Below, piece by piece: positions 45,656 through 55,900 of a stretch of DNA of 64,000 bases. Within the stretch, counting starts at the first letter, position 1. Every line of letters starts with the position of its first letter. The position numbers were made by a program, and so were the translations under genes. The notes beneath the pieces were generated by a model. The model was given only the letters and a program-made list of their open reading frames with translations. It did no database searches and was not told the origin of the DNA. The stretch lies in assembly GCA_004134985.1 (NCBI GenBank), contig REGQ01000064.1, positions 310,001-374,000 on the forward strand. Direction: 5' to 3'. Source of the DNA: Paenibacillaceae bacterium. Lineage in GTDB: Bacteria; Bacillota; Bacilli; Paenibacillales; Paenibacillaceae.

Positions 45656-46162
45656 TTACTCCGGCACGCGATTCGCCCGCAGCATCCAGAAACCGAAGCC
45701 TACCAGACCGAGCGCAAGCAGAATGGTCCCGATATTGTAATTGGTCAGCCAAATCCACAGCGGGCGCGAAGTCGTAATCAACAGCAGCAGAATACCGGCA
45801 ACGACGGATGAAGCGCCGATCATAACCGGGTTGATGCGATCTTGCGGGAAGCCTGGAATCGCACTAAAATCAAAGCGCCACGGCACGGCAAGTCCATGAT
45901 TTTCATACATCATCCGCTGCTGTTCGCTCCAGGCCAACTTCATCCAAGCCGCTTTCTGCAGCGCGTCGAACATCTGGTAAAACCACAAAATCGCCAGTGC
46001 AAACGGAAAAATATTCGGCAGCGATATGCTGAAAATAATGCATAGACTTGCGGCTGTCATAAACTGCAGTCCCATTTTTGAAAATCCCAGGTACAGATGG
46101 CCAACCCCCGGAATTAGCGCGAACATAAAAGTGAGCCATCTTCTTTTTCTAAGCAGCATCAT
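45656..46162 (-). CDS. Membrane protein of the ECF sigma module, unknown function
   Basis: 168 aa. It starts RKRRWLTFMFALIPGVGHLYLGFSKMGLQFM, a TM2-like helix-glycine motif, with about four to five helices in all (31-48, 50-66, 113-130, 140-160). The loop in the middle is aromatic-rich (WSEQQRMMYENHGLAVPWRF). It follows the anti-sigma gene by 65 bp and precedes the hairpin at 45589, so it is likely part of the same operon. Confidence 0.7.
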   Translation of the reverse strand: MMLLRKRRWLTFMFALIPGVGHLYLGFSKMGLQFMTAASLCIIFSISLPNIFPFALAILWFYQMFDALQKAAWMKLAWSEQQRMMYENHGLAVPWRFDFSAIPGFPQDRINPVMIGASSVVAGILLLLITTSRPLWIWLTNYNIGTILLALGLVGFGFWMLRANRVPE

Positions 46163-46227
46163 TATCCCTCCATCATAAAATATCGTTCATCCAACCATTT
46201 CTTCATCCAGGACGTCCCGGATGCTTT

Positions 46228-46674
46228 CTATTGCTCACTGCTCTGTTTGGCCCACACTTCCACCGTATCCGCTAATTTGAGATTCATCTCATTAATCCCG
46301 TTTCCCCATTGCTCAAATATGCCGAATTGGAACAAAAGCAGCGTCAGACCTGCGGCAACACCATAGTGAATCCATGCCAGCCGTCTTTGCCATGTTTTCG
46401 TTGACAGCGGAATAACCTCAGCCGCAACAGCGTGCTCTGACAACTGGTCAATGTCAGCCATTATTGCATCGGTCAGTTCTGGAAACGGCTCAAAAAGCGC
46501 TTCATTATCCCACTCCGCCCGCAGTTCAGCAGCTAGTTCAGCAGCTTCCAGGTGCCATGCCCGACATTCCGGGCAGCCTGCAAGATGCCTCTCTACAACT
46601 TCCGCCGTCTCCGCCGGCATGGTGTCTATCATGTAAGCGGACAATAAATCCCTGTTTGTTTGACACTTCACCAT
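46228..46674 (-). CDS. Zinc-binding anti-sigma factor (zf-HC2)
   Basis: 148 aa. The N-terminal ZAS domain has the His-x3-Cys-x2-Cys motif (VVERHLAGCPECRAWH) that binds zinc and holds an ECF sigma factor. One membrane helix follows at about residues 104-122 (IHYGVAAGLTLLLFQFGIF), with a short outer tail. The ATG overlaps the sigma gene's end by 7 bp (ATGGTGA), the typical coupled pair. The signal it senses is unknown. Confidence 0.88.
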   Translation of the reverse strand: MVKCQTNRDLLSAYMIDTMPAETAEVVERHLAGCPECRAWHLEAAELAAELRAEWDNEALFEPFPELTDAIMADIDQLSEHAVAAEVIPLSTKTWQRRLAWIHYGVAAGLTLLLFQFGIFEQWGNGINEMNLKLADTVEVWAKQSSEQ

Positions 46675-47210
46675 TCTCCGCCCCCTTCCTTGCGCATTAA
46701 CCGCTTGGCCCGATAAAGCTGGGACTCCACCGTTTTGACCGATACTCCGGTCTGCTTCGCAATCTCCTGGTAAGTACAGGACTGAAAGTAATACATTTGA
46801 ATAACGGTTCGATAAGGATCCTTCAACTTTTCAAGCATCCGCTTCAAATCGTCCCGCGCTTCCTGGAGCAGCAAAATATGCTCAGGCGTTTTGCGAGTGA
46901 CCCAATCCGACTCCTCATATGGCCTCTGGCTGCGATGCTGCAGTTCGCGACCGCTGCTGCGCTTCCAGTCAAGGCAGCTCCGGTAAGCAATTTGGTACAA
47001 CCAGGTGGAGAAGGCTGCTTCTTCCCGGAACGAAGGGAGGGCTTTATAAGCTTTAAGAAAAATTTCCTGCACCAAATCCTTGGCAGCTTCAGGCTCTTTC
47101 GTTATTTTCAAACAAAGCTGATACACTTTGCCCTGATACCTTGAAACCAGATGGCGATAGTCTTCGCGATGACCTGCCAGTACGGATCGTATCCATGCTG
47201 CTTCCTCCAG
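46668..47210 (-). CDS. ECF-type RNA polymerase sigma factor
   Basis: Alternative sigma factor. Region 2: YRHLVSRYQGKVYQLCLKIT, then EAAKDLVQEIFLKAYKALPS and FSTWLYQIAYRSCLDWKR. Region 4: LKDPYRTVIQMYYFQSCTYQEIAKQTGVSVKTVESQLYRAKRLMRK. The frame is open to a TTG at 47270, but that would start within the -35 box of the promoter at 47240-47269. The best ribosome binding site (AAGGAGGGG) sits 6 nt before a CTG at 47208-47210, giving 180 aa, normal for ECF factors. CTG as start is inference. Confidence 0.9.
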   Translation of the reverse strand: MEEAAWIRSVLAGHREDYRHLVSRYQGKVYQLCLKITKEPEAAKDLVQEIFLKAYKALPSFREEAAFSTWLYQIAYRSCLDWKRSSGRELQHRSQRPYEESDWVTRKTPEHILLLQEARDDLKRMLEKLKDPYRTVIQMYYFQSCTYQEIAKQTGVSVKTVESQLYRAKRLMRKEGGGEW

Positions 47211-47239
47211 CCTGCTCCCCTCCTTCCCGTCTACGTTAT

Positions 47240-47269
47240 TTAGACGCCAGCCCAGTGCCAAACCCTGCA
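47240..47269 (-). promoter_or_regulatory. Candidate autoregulated ECF promoter
   Basis: On the minus strand TGCAGG (47264-47269), 17 bp, CGTCTAA (47240-47246). CGTCTAA-type -10 boxes are known for several ECF groups of Bacilli. It lies 30 bp upstream of the proposed CTG start. Confidence 0.5.
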
Positions 47270-47304
47270 AAAAATTTTTTCAGACGAAAACAACCTCATC
47301 TATA

Positions 47305-47352
47305 ACGAAAAAACCACCGAAACAAAGGCGTCCAGGACGTCCCCGTTCGATG
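47305..47352 (-). terminator. Rho-independent terminator after the repair block
   Basis: ACCACCGAAAC and GTTCGATGGT arms with an inner GCGTCC/GGACGTC pairing. TTTTTTCG follows on the minus strand. Confidence 0.6.
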
Positions 47353-47464
47353 GTTTGTTGGCTTCTTGACGCGATATGCCACCGTATTCGGTATGCCGCC
47401 TCTGACGAGAGCCTGCCCTTGGCGTCGCATGGTTGAGGGAAAGCAAAATGCGCTACTGTTCTTA

Positions 47465-48088
47465 TCAGGAAGGCAGTCCCTCGATAATGACCGATTCAGG
47501 CACCGCAATAACCGCCCTCATTTGGGCCGCAATCTCAACCCACGGACCTCCGTTGGCGGTACGGAGCGCATTATGCCTGGTCGTCTCGGTAATGTCAAAC
47601 TGGCTGATCAGCGGCGCCAGCTTCGTATACGTATCCTGAACAAGCAGCAAATAAGCGCGCTCCCGATCGGTAAGTTTCCCCCCATGATTGGCAATGGCGC
47701 GCAGGGAAAGCTCCACTTGGGAGATGAATTGTCTCACATCCCGGCTGCCTTCGATCTCCTTGCTTGCGTGAAACTGATCCGCAGCGTTCGTAAAATCGGG
47801 AAGCCCCTCGGCATAATTAAAGGCAAAACCGATTGCCTGCTTGGCAGCAATCCGCTCGCCGACATCATCACTTTCCAGCAGCTTCGTAACAGCTTCGAGC
47901 AGCAATTCCACATGATGTTTGCTGTCCCATGCTGCATGGATAATCCGCTCTCCCGAATTGACAACCTGCTGTTGGCTGTTTTGCAGCTTGATCGTAAACA
48001 ACGCCACATTGCCGATCGAACTCATGACCAGCAATATTAGCACAATCGCTGAAAAATAGGATCGCTTGGGCGTCGATCTGTCTTTCAT
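47465..48088 (-). CDS. Single-helix membrane protein, unknown function
   Basis: 207 aa, not recognised. Residues about 10-32 are one helix (YFSAIVLILLVMSSIGNVALF). The outer part is predicted all-helical (QQQVVNSGERIIHAAWDSKHHVELLLEAVTKLLE, FISQVELSLRAIANHGGKL), somewhat like sensor four-helix bundles, though no signalling domain follows. The ATG at 48086-48088 follows GAGGAG. It sits 20 bp after sbcC, so it is probably cotranscribed with addBA-sbcDC. Confidence 0.65.
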   Translation of the reverse strand: MKDRSTPKRSYFSAIVLILLVMSSIGNVALFTIKLQNSQQQVVNSGERIIHAAWDSKHHVELLLEAVTKLLESDDVGERIAAKQAIGFAFNYAEGLPDFTNAADQFHASKEIEGSRDVRQFISQVELSLRAIANHGGKLTDRERAYLLLVQDTYTKLAPLISQFDITETTRHNALRTANGGPWVEIAAQMRAVIAVPESVIIEGLPS

Positions 48089-48108
48089 TTCTACTACCAC
48101 TCCTCAAT

Positions 48109-51100
48109 TTACATGGATTCCAATTGTACGCGACTGCCTGTTCCTGACGGCTCTGAAGGTGTAACAATGAGCCGACGGGGCAGTCTGGCGCGCAATTCCG
48201 GAACATGGCTAATGACGCCAACCGACAACTGGTCGGTATGAAGCTTTTCCAGAGCCGTTATGACCGTCTCCAACAATTCGGGATCAAGGGTGCCAAACCC
48301 TTCATCGAGGAAGAAAAACTGCAGCGGATATTTGCCCCGCAGTTGAATTTGGGTGGACAGCGCCAGCGCAAGCGCAAGCGATGCAAGAAAGGTCTCTCCC
48401 CCCGAAAGCGTGGACACCGGTCTCCGTATCCCTCCCCCGGCATCATCCCGAATGACAAATCCCCCGCCTGAATCGACTTCCAGTGCATAGCGCCGCTTCG
48501 TCAAATAGCCAAGCCGTTCGGAAGCCGCCTTGCACACCTGGACAAGCTGCTCTTCCGCAACATACTCAACAAATGCATTGCCGCGGAAAACCGTCTGCAA
48601 TTGGGCCAGCCGCCCGGACAGCGTCCTGGTCTCAGTTACGCGCAGCTCCAGCGCAGACCACCGCTGATGTTTGGAGGCTGTCTCCTCCCAGTCCCGTTCC
48701 GCTTTGGCTGCTTCCTGAAGCTTGCTGTCGCTGTCGGCCCTTGCCGCTTGAAGCCGCCTTGCCGTCTCCTGCCACTGCTCATCCGATACCGCTCGTCCGG
48801 CCAGCCGCTCCTGCAGCAGCGCAACTTGCCCTGCCGCTTGCTGCCTGGCTTCCTGATAATGTTGAATCTGCATAACCATCGCATCTGCGCTCTTCAGCTG
48901 CGGCTCCAGCGCCCGCACTGCTGCAGCCTCTTCGAATTCGGAGTCTTGCAAGTCGCGCTCCCATTGCCTGGCTGCCTGATCGCGCCGCTCAGCAGCAGAG
49001 CGTTCCGCTTCCACTGCCGTCACGCGCTGTTCCATCGCAGCCCGCAGCCCTTCCGTTTCGCGTTCATTCCGCTCACGGGCAGACTGATAGGCATTGCGCA
49101 GCGCAGCAAGCTCACGCTCAGCATGCTGCTGCAGAGCTGCCGCCGGCTCGCCCCCGGTCCAGGAAACAAGCCGGGCTTGCTTCTCCTGCAGCTGCTCCTC
49201 TGCAATTTCCAGCCGGGCTGCGATATCTGCCGCTTCCACGCGGGCATCGTCAGCCTGCCGCTGCCCTTCGGACGCTTTATTGCCCATCTCCTCGATGAAG
49301 GGGACACTCTTCTCCAGCCTCGTCTGAATGTCCTGCTCCTCCTGCTCGCGACGCTCCCAGTCGGTCAGCTTCGCATTCGCATCTTCCGGCGCAGTTTCTG
49401 GAAAGGCTTCGCTCCACGCCTCCAATGCGCGCGCGGACGCCTGCGCACGCTCTTCAAGCTTGCGCTGCAGCGCCGCTAGCGACCGCTGCAGCGCTTTGGA
49501 GTCGGCGGCATGCGCGGCTGACTCCCGCTCCAGTCCGCTGCGCGACTTGGCCAGCGCATCAGAAGCGCGCTCGATGCCTTGCAGGCGCTGCTCCAGTTGC
49601 TGGGCGCTGCCGCCAAGCTGCTTGATTCGCTCCTGCGCCTCATCCGCAGACAGCATTGACAGCTCGCCAAAGACACGCTCAAGCGCATCGGCCGTCTCAG
49701 CAAACTCAAACCCTTCCCGGCCCTCAGCGAGCGTCTGGGCGGCTGCTGCGGCCTCCAGCTGCGCCTGGGCACGCTCAGCGGAATGCAGAATGTCAGACAA
49801 TTGCTGATGTTCGCCATGCTTGACACCTTCTGCAAGCAGCTCCAACTGCTCCTCGGCCAGCTTGCTCAGCCTGCGGCCCGCCGCAGCCAGCCGTGAAGCA
49901 AGCGGCGAGTTGCGAAGCAGCCAGCCGCTTACTTGCCCGCGCAGTTTTTCCCACTGGCCGGTCGCAACCTCGGCCTCTCGGTCCGTCCCCTCTTCTTCAG
50001 CCTCGGCAGATGAAGCCAACTGGCCGCCCTCATGGGCGCTGGGATGCTCGCACGAACCGCAAACCGGACAGGCTGCCCCATCCTTCAGGCTGGCCGCGAG
50101 CTCGCGTGCCATCGCCTGCAGCGACAGTCTGCGCTCGGCAAGCCGCTCCTGCTCAATGCGGGCCTCTACGAGCTGGCCGAACTGATGAAGCTGCCCGCTA
50201 TCCTCGGCCAGCGCGGCTGCGCTGCCTGCCCAATCGGCGAACAGCGCGCTGATTTGCGCAGCGATGCGGCCATGCTCATCGGCCGCCCTCCGCCCCGTCT
50301 CCTCCAGCGCAGCAGCTTGCTCATCGAGGCTGAGCCGCTCCCGCTGCAGCTCGGCCGTCTGCTCGGCCGCCGCCTCCAACTGCTGAACGCTGCGCAGCAT
50401 GGCAAGGCGCTGCTGGCGTTCCTCCGGATGCAGCTGCACGGCTTCGAGCTGGCGCTTCAGCTCGCTTTGGCGCGCGACGGCGAGCTCGATCTTCTCGCGC
50501 GCCTTCGCGGCCTCGGCTCCAAAGCGCTCCCGGCGCGCCTGCGCCTCGGCAAGCCCGCGCCGCGTGGCCGCTGTGGCCGCAGTCTGCGCAGCGAGCTCGC
50601 CCTCCAGCTGCTGCGCCTGCCCGAGCTGGTCGAGCCGCAGCGCAAGGCGCGGCTCAGCCGCTGCCGATTCAGCCTGCGCCGCCGTCCATGCGGCCGACGC
50701 GGCTTCGGCAGCCTGCTGCCGGGCAGCGTAAGCTTGCCCGGCCTGCTCCTTGCGCGCAGCGAGCTGGCGTAGCTCCGCGTCTGCGGCCTCGGCAGCGGCG
50801 AGCGTCGGCATGAGCCGCGCGGCCGCCTCCAGGCGCCGGAGCGTCTGCTCCAGCGCGGCAAAGCGCGGCGCGTCGGCGTGCAGCCGCGCCTGCTGCGCTT
50901 CGGCGGCGGCGAGCTCCGCCTGGCGCTCGCGCACCTGCAGCCGCTCGGCGTGCTGCGCCTCGGCCGCAGCCAGCTCCGCTCTGGCGGCAGCTGCCTGCTC
51001 GGCGGCGGCCGCCGTGCGCGCTTCGGCCGCGGCCAGCGCAGCTGCGGAGGCGTCGCCGAGCCCCTGCTGCTCGGCCAGCGCCTCGCTTAGCGCCGAGTCG

Positions 51101-51684
51101 GCCGCCTTCACGCGCTGCGACAGCCGCGCGGCGAGCCCGTCGCCGTAGCGCTCCAAATGGAACAGGCGCTGCAGCATCTGGCGCCGCTCCTTGCCTGTGA
51201 GCGACAGAAACTCGGCGAACTTGCCCTGCGGCAGCACGACCGCGCGCGTGAAATCGGCCATCGTCAGGCCGATATGCTCCTCAACGCGGCGCGTCACTTC
51301 CGCCAGCTTGTCCGCCAGCACGACGTCGCCCTGCGGGGTAATGGCAACAAAGCGGCTGAGCGTATTGTTAACCGAAACTTCCCCGCCGCGCTTGAACTGG
51401 CGCTCAACGCGATAACGGTGCGCCTCGCTTCCGTCCCGCAATTCGAACACAAACGATACGGACAACACTTTCTCCGCCTGGTTCATAATGCCCTGCGTGC
51501 CGCCGGACGCCCGCTCGACCTTGCCGTAAAGCGCAAGCGTTACCGCATCCAAAATCGTCGACTTGCCGCTGCCCGTCGGTCCGAAAATGCCGAATACGCC
51601 CGCTTCGCACAACCGTTCGAAGTCCACCTCCTGCATTTGGCGGTAGCTTTGCAGTCCAGCCACTTTAAGCGATATCGGCCTCAT
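48109..51684 (-). CDS. sbcC: Nuclease SbcCD subunit C
   Basis: SMC-like ATPase of the SbcCD (Mre11-Rad50) complex, which opens hairpins and DNA ends. Seen: Walker A FGPTGSGKSTILDAVTLALYG at about residue 35; very long Ala/Glu/Gln/Arg coiled-coil arms; the zinc hook CPVCGSCEHP near residue 537; the ABC signature STLSGGETFLASLALALALS; and Walker B FFFLDEGFGTLDPELLETVI. 1191 aa. Bases from about 50,200 to 51,150 are markedly GC-richer than the rest because of the Ala/Arg-rich coil. The start overlaps sbcD as ATGA. Confidence 0.95.
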   Translation of the reverse strand: MRPISLKVAGLQSYRQMQEVDFERLCEAGVFGIFGPTGSGKSTILDAVTLALYGKVERASGGTQGIMNQAEKVLSVSFVFELRDGSEAHRYRVERQFKRGGEVSVNNTLSRFVAITPQGDVVLADKLAEVTRRVEEHIGLTMADFTRAVVLPQGKFAEFLSLTGKERRQMLQRLFHLERYGDGLAARLSQRVKAADSALSEALAEQQGLGDASAAALAAAEARTAAAAEQAAAARAELAAAEAQHAERLQVRERQAELAAAEAQQARLHADAPRFAALEQTLRRLEAAARLMPTLAAAEAADAELRQLAARKEQAGQAYAARQQAAEAASAAWTAAQAESAAAEPRLALRLDQLGQAQQLEGELAAQTAATAATRRGLAEAQARRERFGAEAAKAREKIELAVARQSELKRQLEAVQLHPEERQQRLAMLRSVQQLEAAAEQTAELQRERLSLDEQAAALEETGRRAADEHGRIAAQISALFADWAGSAAALAEDSGQLHQFGQLVEARIEQERLAERRLSLQAMARELAASLKDGAACPVCGSCEHPSAHEGGQLASSAEAEEEGTDREAEVATGQWEKLRGQVSGWLLRNSPLASRLAAAGRRLSKLAEEQLELLAEGVKHGEHQQLSDILHSAERAQAQLEAAAAAQTLAEGREGFEFAETADALERVFGELSMLSADEAQERIKQLGGSAQQLEQRLQGIERASDALAKSRSGLERESAAHAADSKALQRSLAALQRKLEERAQASARALEAWSEAFPETAPEDANAKLTDWERREQEEQDIQTRLEKSVPFIEEMGNKASEGQRQADDARVEAADIAARLEIAEEQLQEKQARLVSWTGGEPAAALQQHAERELAALRNAYQSARERNERETEGLRAAMEQRVTAVEAERSAAERRDQAARQWERDLQDSEFEEAAAVRALEPQLKSADAMVMQIQHYQEARQQAAGQVALLQERLAGRAVSDEQWQETARRLQAARADSDSKLQEAAKAERDWEETASKHQRWSALELRVTETRTLSGRLAQLQTVFRGNAFVEYVAEEQLVQVCKAASERLGYLTKRRYALEVDSGGGFVIRDDAGGGIRRPVSTLSGGETFLASLALALALSTQIQLRGKYPLQFFFLDEGFGTLDPELLETVITALEKLHTDQLSVGVISHVPELRARLPRRLIVTPSEPSGTGSRVQLESM

Positions 51685-52880
51685 TCGTCCTCTCCTCCCG
51701 CCGCCGCTGCGGCAACCTGCTCTTCCTCGGCAACAAGCTCCAGAAACAGCTGAACCGTCTCTGGCTCCGGCTCCGCACCGCCTGTTTGTCTTGCAAAAAA
51801 TCGTCTGAACAGCTCATCGATCGGCAGCAGCTCGCGCTTCGCCGCCAGTTCTTCGCCATCCTCGTGCATCTCCGGGTATACCGGACGAATATGGAGCAAC
51901 CCTTCATGACGCTGCCGCAGCAGCGCAATCTGCTCTGGCGAGATCGCCTCATTCATCCAGAGCTGCAAGTCAATCCAACCCACTGCATCCCGTCCTTCAT
52001 CAAGCCAGGTATGTACTTCCGCTATTCCGCCGCGCGCTTTCCACTCCACCAGCGGCCGGCCGCTTCGCAGCCAAATCTCGCTTGGTTCGATAATGCTTCC
52101 GGGTGCAGCGTCGAATACTGTAACCGACTTCGTCTGTCCCGCCTCGGAGAAGCTGTAGCCGAGCGGCGAACCGCTGTAGCGCATCACCGGATTCCCTGCA
52201 ACCGCCTGCGGCCGATGCAGATGGCCCAGCGCCGTGTACTGCGCGCCGATCTGCAGTGCCGACGGATCGACCGTATAGGCGCCGCCCACCTGAATCGGGC
52301 GTTCCGAATCGGTTTCCAAACCGCCGAGCACGTACAGATGGCTCATGGCCAAATTGACCGTGTCCGGGCGAAACGATTTCGCCATTACCCGCATCAGTCC
52401 GCCGACACGTTCCGAGTAGGCAAGCCGCAGTTTGCCTTCATCCGTATCTTCGCTCAGCAGCTCCCGCAGCCGCGCTTCCGACGGATACGGAAGCGCGGCA
52501 ATAAGCGCCCGTTCCCCTGTGCGCTTGATGCCGATGTCCATCGGCTGCGCTGTCGGCAGCCCGCACAGTCTGATTCCCATTCGCTCAGCAAGCGGCGTGG
52601 ACGCCGCGACGCGTTCCGGCTGATCATGGTTGCCCGCAATGACCGCCACCTCGCGGCGGCCATGATCGGCAAGCCGGGACAGCGCCTCATAGAACAGCTG
52701 CTCTGCTGCTGCAGAGGGATTCACCGAATCATAAATATCGCCGGCCACCAACACAAGATCGATCTGCTCATCCTGAACAAGCTGTACAAGCTCATCGACA
52801 AACGCAACCTGCTCCTCCAGCCGGCTCCGGCCTTCCAACGTCCTCCCAAAATGCCAGTCCGCCGTATGCAGTACCCGCAT
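51681..52880 (-). CDS. sbcD: Nuclease SbcCD subunit D
   Basis: Mre11-like Mn-dependent nuclease. Seen: the metal-binding motifs LHTADWHFGRTLEGRSRL, LVLVAGDIYDSVNPS, AVIAGNHDQPERV and TALGHLHRPQAV. A cap domain and acidic C-terminus (AEEEQVAAAAAGGEDE) follow. 399 aa. It lies 25 bp after addA, the addB-addA-sbcD-sbcC order of B. subtilis. Confidence 0.96.
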   Translation of the reverse strand: MRVLHTADWHFGRTLEGRSRLEEQVAFVDELVQLVQDEQIDLVLVAGDIYDSVNPSAAAEQLFYEALSRLADHGRREVAVIAGNHDQPERVAASTPLAERMGIRLCGLPTAQPMDIGIKRTGERALIAALPYPSEARLRELLSEDTDEGKLRLAYSERVGGLMRVMAKSFRPDTVNLAMSHLYVLGGLETDSERPIQVGGAYTVDPSALQIGAQYTALGHLHRPQAVAGNPVMRYSGSPLGYSFSEAGQTKSVTVFDAAPGSIIEPSEIWLRSGRPLVEWKARGGIAEVHTWLDEGRDAVGWIDLQLWMNEAISPEQIALLRQRHEGLLHIRPVYPEMHEDGEELAAKRELLPIDELFRRFFARQTGGAEPEPETVQLFLELVAEEEQVAAAAAGGEDE

Positions 52881-52905
52881 AGTTTACCTCCCCCAGTTCA
52901 AATCG

Positions 52906-55900
52906 TTAACGCAAGCGGATAGCCTTGCCCCCATCAAAAAAGAACACATAGCATTCATCCACCGTCTTGCCCAAAATACGGCCAATCGCTTCCGCATACA
53001 GCTCCAGTTGGAAACGATGCCGCTCAGCCGACTGCCGCCATTGCCCCTGACGGATCACATCGGTCTTATAATCGACCAGCACGAGTCCGTCCTCATCCTC
53101 GAACAGGCAGTCGATAATCCCCTGAATTAAAACCGGCTCCCCGCTGATTGCACTGGCTGCAGCAGCCTGGTGCACCCGCTCGGCCGGCAGCGTGCAGCTA
53201 AACGGCACTTCGCGGCGTTTCCATGGCGCCCGCAGCAGCCTTGCCCCCAACTCACTCGCAAAAAATGATTCAACCGCCGTCAAATCAATCGCTTCCGATT
53301 GCTCGACAGTCAGCAGGCTACGGTCGATCATATTCTGAACGGCCGCTTGCAGCCGTTCACCGTCAACTTCACCCTCCAGCGGCACATGCTGCATGAGCAA
53401 ATGGCTGACCGTGCCGCGCTCGGCGGCAGTTAGCGATATCTCCTCCATGAAGCGCGGACGCCGCAGCCGCAACGATCCGGTCGGCAGCCCCTTCGCACTT
53501 TCGGCGGCAACGTCGGTTAACCCAACCATCTGCAATTTGTCCTTTTTCGCAAGCCCGGTCACAGCATCGGCAGAAACTGCCGGCGCTGCCCGGCCATCTG
53601 CCGCCAGCTCACTATCGTTGGCATATGAAATGCCTGTGCTGTCAACCATCGCCCCGGCAGACGCTTCTTCCAACGTGAGCGCTTGCTCGATCCCCGCTTC
53701 CGCATGCATCCGCTTCATCTCGGTCACCGAAGTTTTTGCAGCGATAAATGGTGCTTGCGCATAGGGATATCGCCAGGACAAGCGGCTGTCAATCTGCTGC
53801 TCTGCCGTCTCATCAAGCCCCGTTGCGAGCGGCGCAAGCTTTTGAATTTCTCCTAAAATACGTTCCCGCGCTTCCTCGGCAGCAGGATCTGCCTCTACTG
53901 CCGCCGCTGCCAGCGGCACGAACAGTTCCGCAGGCGGCACAGTAAATTTCCAGTCTTTCAATACGGAATCGCGCAGCGGGCTATGATCGGTGTTATGCCG
54001 CGCTTCTGCTTCATCTCCAAGACCTGCTGCCTCATCTTCAGCCGTTAAATTTTCAACCAAGTCATTGGCCTCATCCCCGGCAGTAACTGACGGCATTGCT
54101 TTTCCGGCGAGCACATCCATATGGCCTATCATCGCCGCAATATCGAATGCCTTGCCGCTTGCGACAAGCGGAAGCAGCCAATCGGCAAACCGTCTTGCCG
54201 AAGCCGCTGTAAAGTCCGGCATCCTGCCGTCCACGACCGCGCTTTGCCAGCGATGGAGTTGTTTTTCTGCGTTCGTAGAAGTCGCCACCAGAAAGAGTTT
54301 TTCCTTTGGACGAGTGAGCGCCACATACAAAATCCGCATCTCCTCGGCAAGCATTTCCATCCGCATCCGCCGCCGAATGGCCAGATAAGGCAGCGTCGGA
54401 TAGCTGACCCGCAGCGAGCTGTCCACATAACGCGGACCGAAACCGAGTTCTTTGTGCATCAGGAACGGGCTGTTCAGGTCCTGCATATTGAACATTTTGC
54501 CTAGCCCCGCGACAAAAACAACCGGGAATTCCAAACCCTTGCTTTTGTGAATCGACATAATTCGCACGACATTCTCCTGCTCGCCAAGCGCACGCGCCGT
54601 GCCCAGATCACCGCCGTTTTCCCTCATCCGGTCTATAAACCGCAGAAACCGGAAAAGCCCGCGGAAGCTCGTTGCCTCATACTGCCGTGCGCGGTCATGC
54701 AGTGCCCGCAAGTTCGCCTGCCGCTGCACACCGCCTGGAAGACCGCCGACCAGATCAAAATAACCCGTCTCACGGTAAATTTGCCACAGCAAATCCGATA
54801 GTGAGCCTTGGCGTGCTTCCTCGCGCCATCGGCCAAGCTGCTCCAGAAACCGCATCAGTTTGGCACGCACTTCCGGGGTTTGCAGCAGACTGCCTGCCGC
54901 CTGCAGCACAGCGTCATAAAAGGAGCCCTTGTCAGCATGAATCCGCACGAGCGCCAAATCTTCTGCCGTCAGACCAAAAATCGGCGAGCGCAGCACGCCA
55001 GCCAGCGGAATGTCCTGCAGCGGATTGTCGATCACGCGCAGCAGCGAGATCATAATCTCCACCTCTGTCGCATCGAAATAGCCGCTGTTCAGCTCCGCAT
55101 AGGCAGGGATGCCCAGCGCCTGCAACTCGGCTATGACGATGGGAGCCCATTGCTGGGTCGCCCGAAGTAAAATCACAATATCGCGCCACTCCAGCGGACG
55201 ATGAGCGCCTGCTTTCGAATCATAGACGCGAAACCTGCCGACCGCTCCGCCCTGCGGATTAAACAGCTCATGAATTTGCGCAGCAATCCAGCGGCCTTCA
55301 AGCTCAGCGGTCTGCAAATCGGCAGCATCCGCTTTTGGTGATCCCGGATTGCTTACATCCCCATCCAGCGCGTCTTGGTCGTCTTCCCTTTCTTCCGGCG
55401 AGCTGCCGCCGCGATTCAGGAGCGCGAACTCCACTGCATAGCGCTCTTTGCCGCCCATCCGCTCCGCGGCAGGGTAGGATGCTCCGCATACAAGCTCTGC
55501 GCGCTCATCATATTCCATCTCAGCTACCTTCTCGTGCATAATCGCCCGGAAGACATCATTGACACCGTCTACCACCTCAAGCCGGCTGCGAAAATTCCGC
55601 GCAAGGTCAATACGTAGTCCCACACCCTCGCTTCCGTTAAAACTGTGATATTTCTGGAGGAACAGGTTTGGCTCGGCCAGCCTGAACCGATAGATGCTCT
55701 GCTTAACGTCCCCAACCATAAATCGGTTGCCCGCTTCTCTCGCAATCAGGGATACGATTGCTTCCTGGACCCGATTTGTATCCTGGTATTCATCGAGCAG
55801 TATTTCATCAAACTGCTCACGGTACGCATGCGCTGCTGCCGAAGGTTGCTCAGACAATGGCGTAGAGGTAGGCGCACGCAAAATGCGCAAACAGTAATGC

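Noticed and set aside
47366-48040. Plus-strand frame of 224 codons opposite the unknown membrane protein
   Set aside because: No ribosome binding site and no pattern; the minus-strand frame has a helix and operon spacing.
48601-49479. Plus-strand frame of 292 codons
   Set aside because: Antisense to the sbcC coiled coil; long shadow frames are expected in GC-rich DNA.
50032-50772. Plus-strand frame of 246 codons
   Set aside because: Antisense to sbcC; Leu/Arg-rich shadow of the coiled-coil arm.
51786-52922. Plus-strand frame of 378 codons
   Set aside because: Antisense to sbcD, whose motifs are complete.
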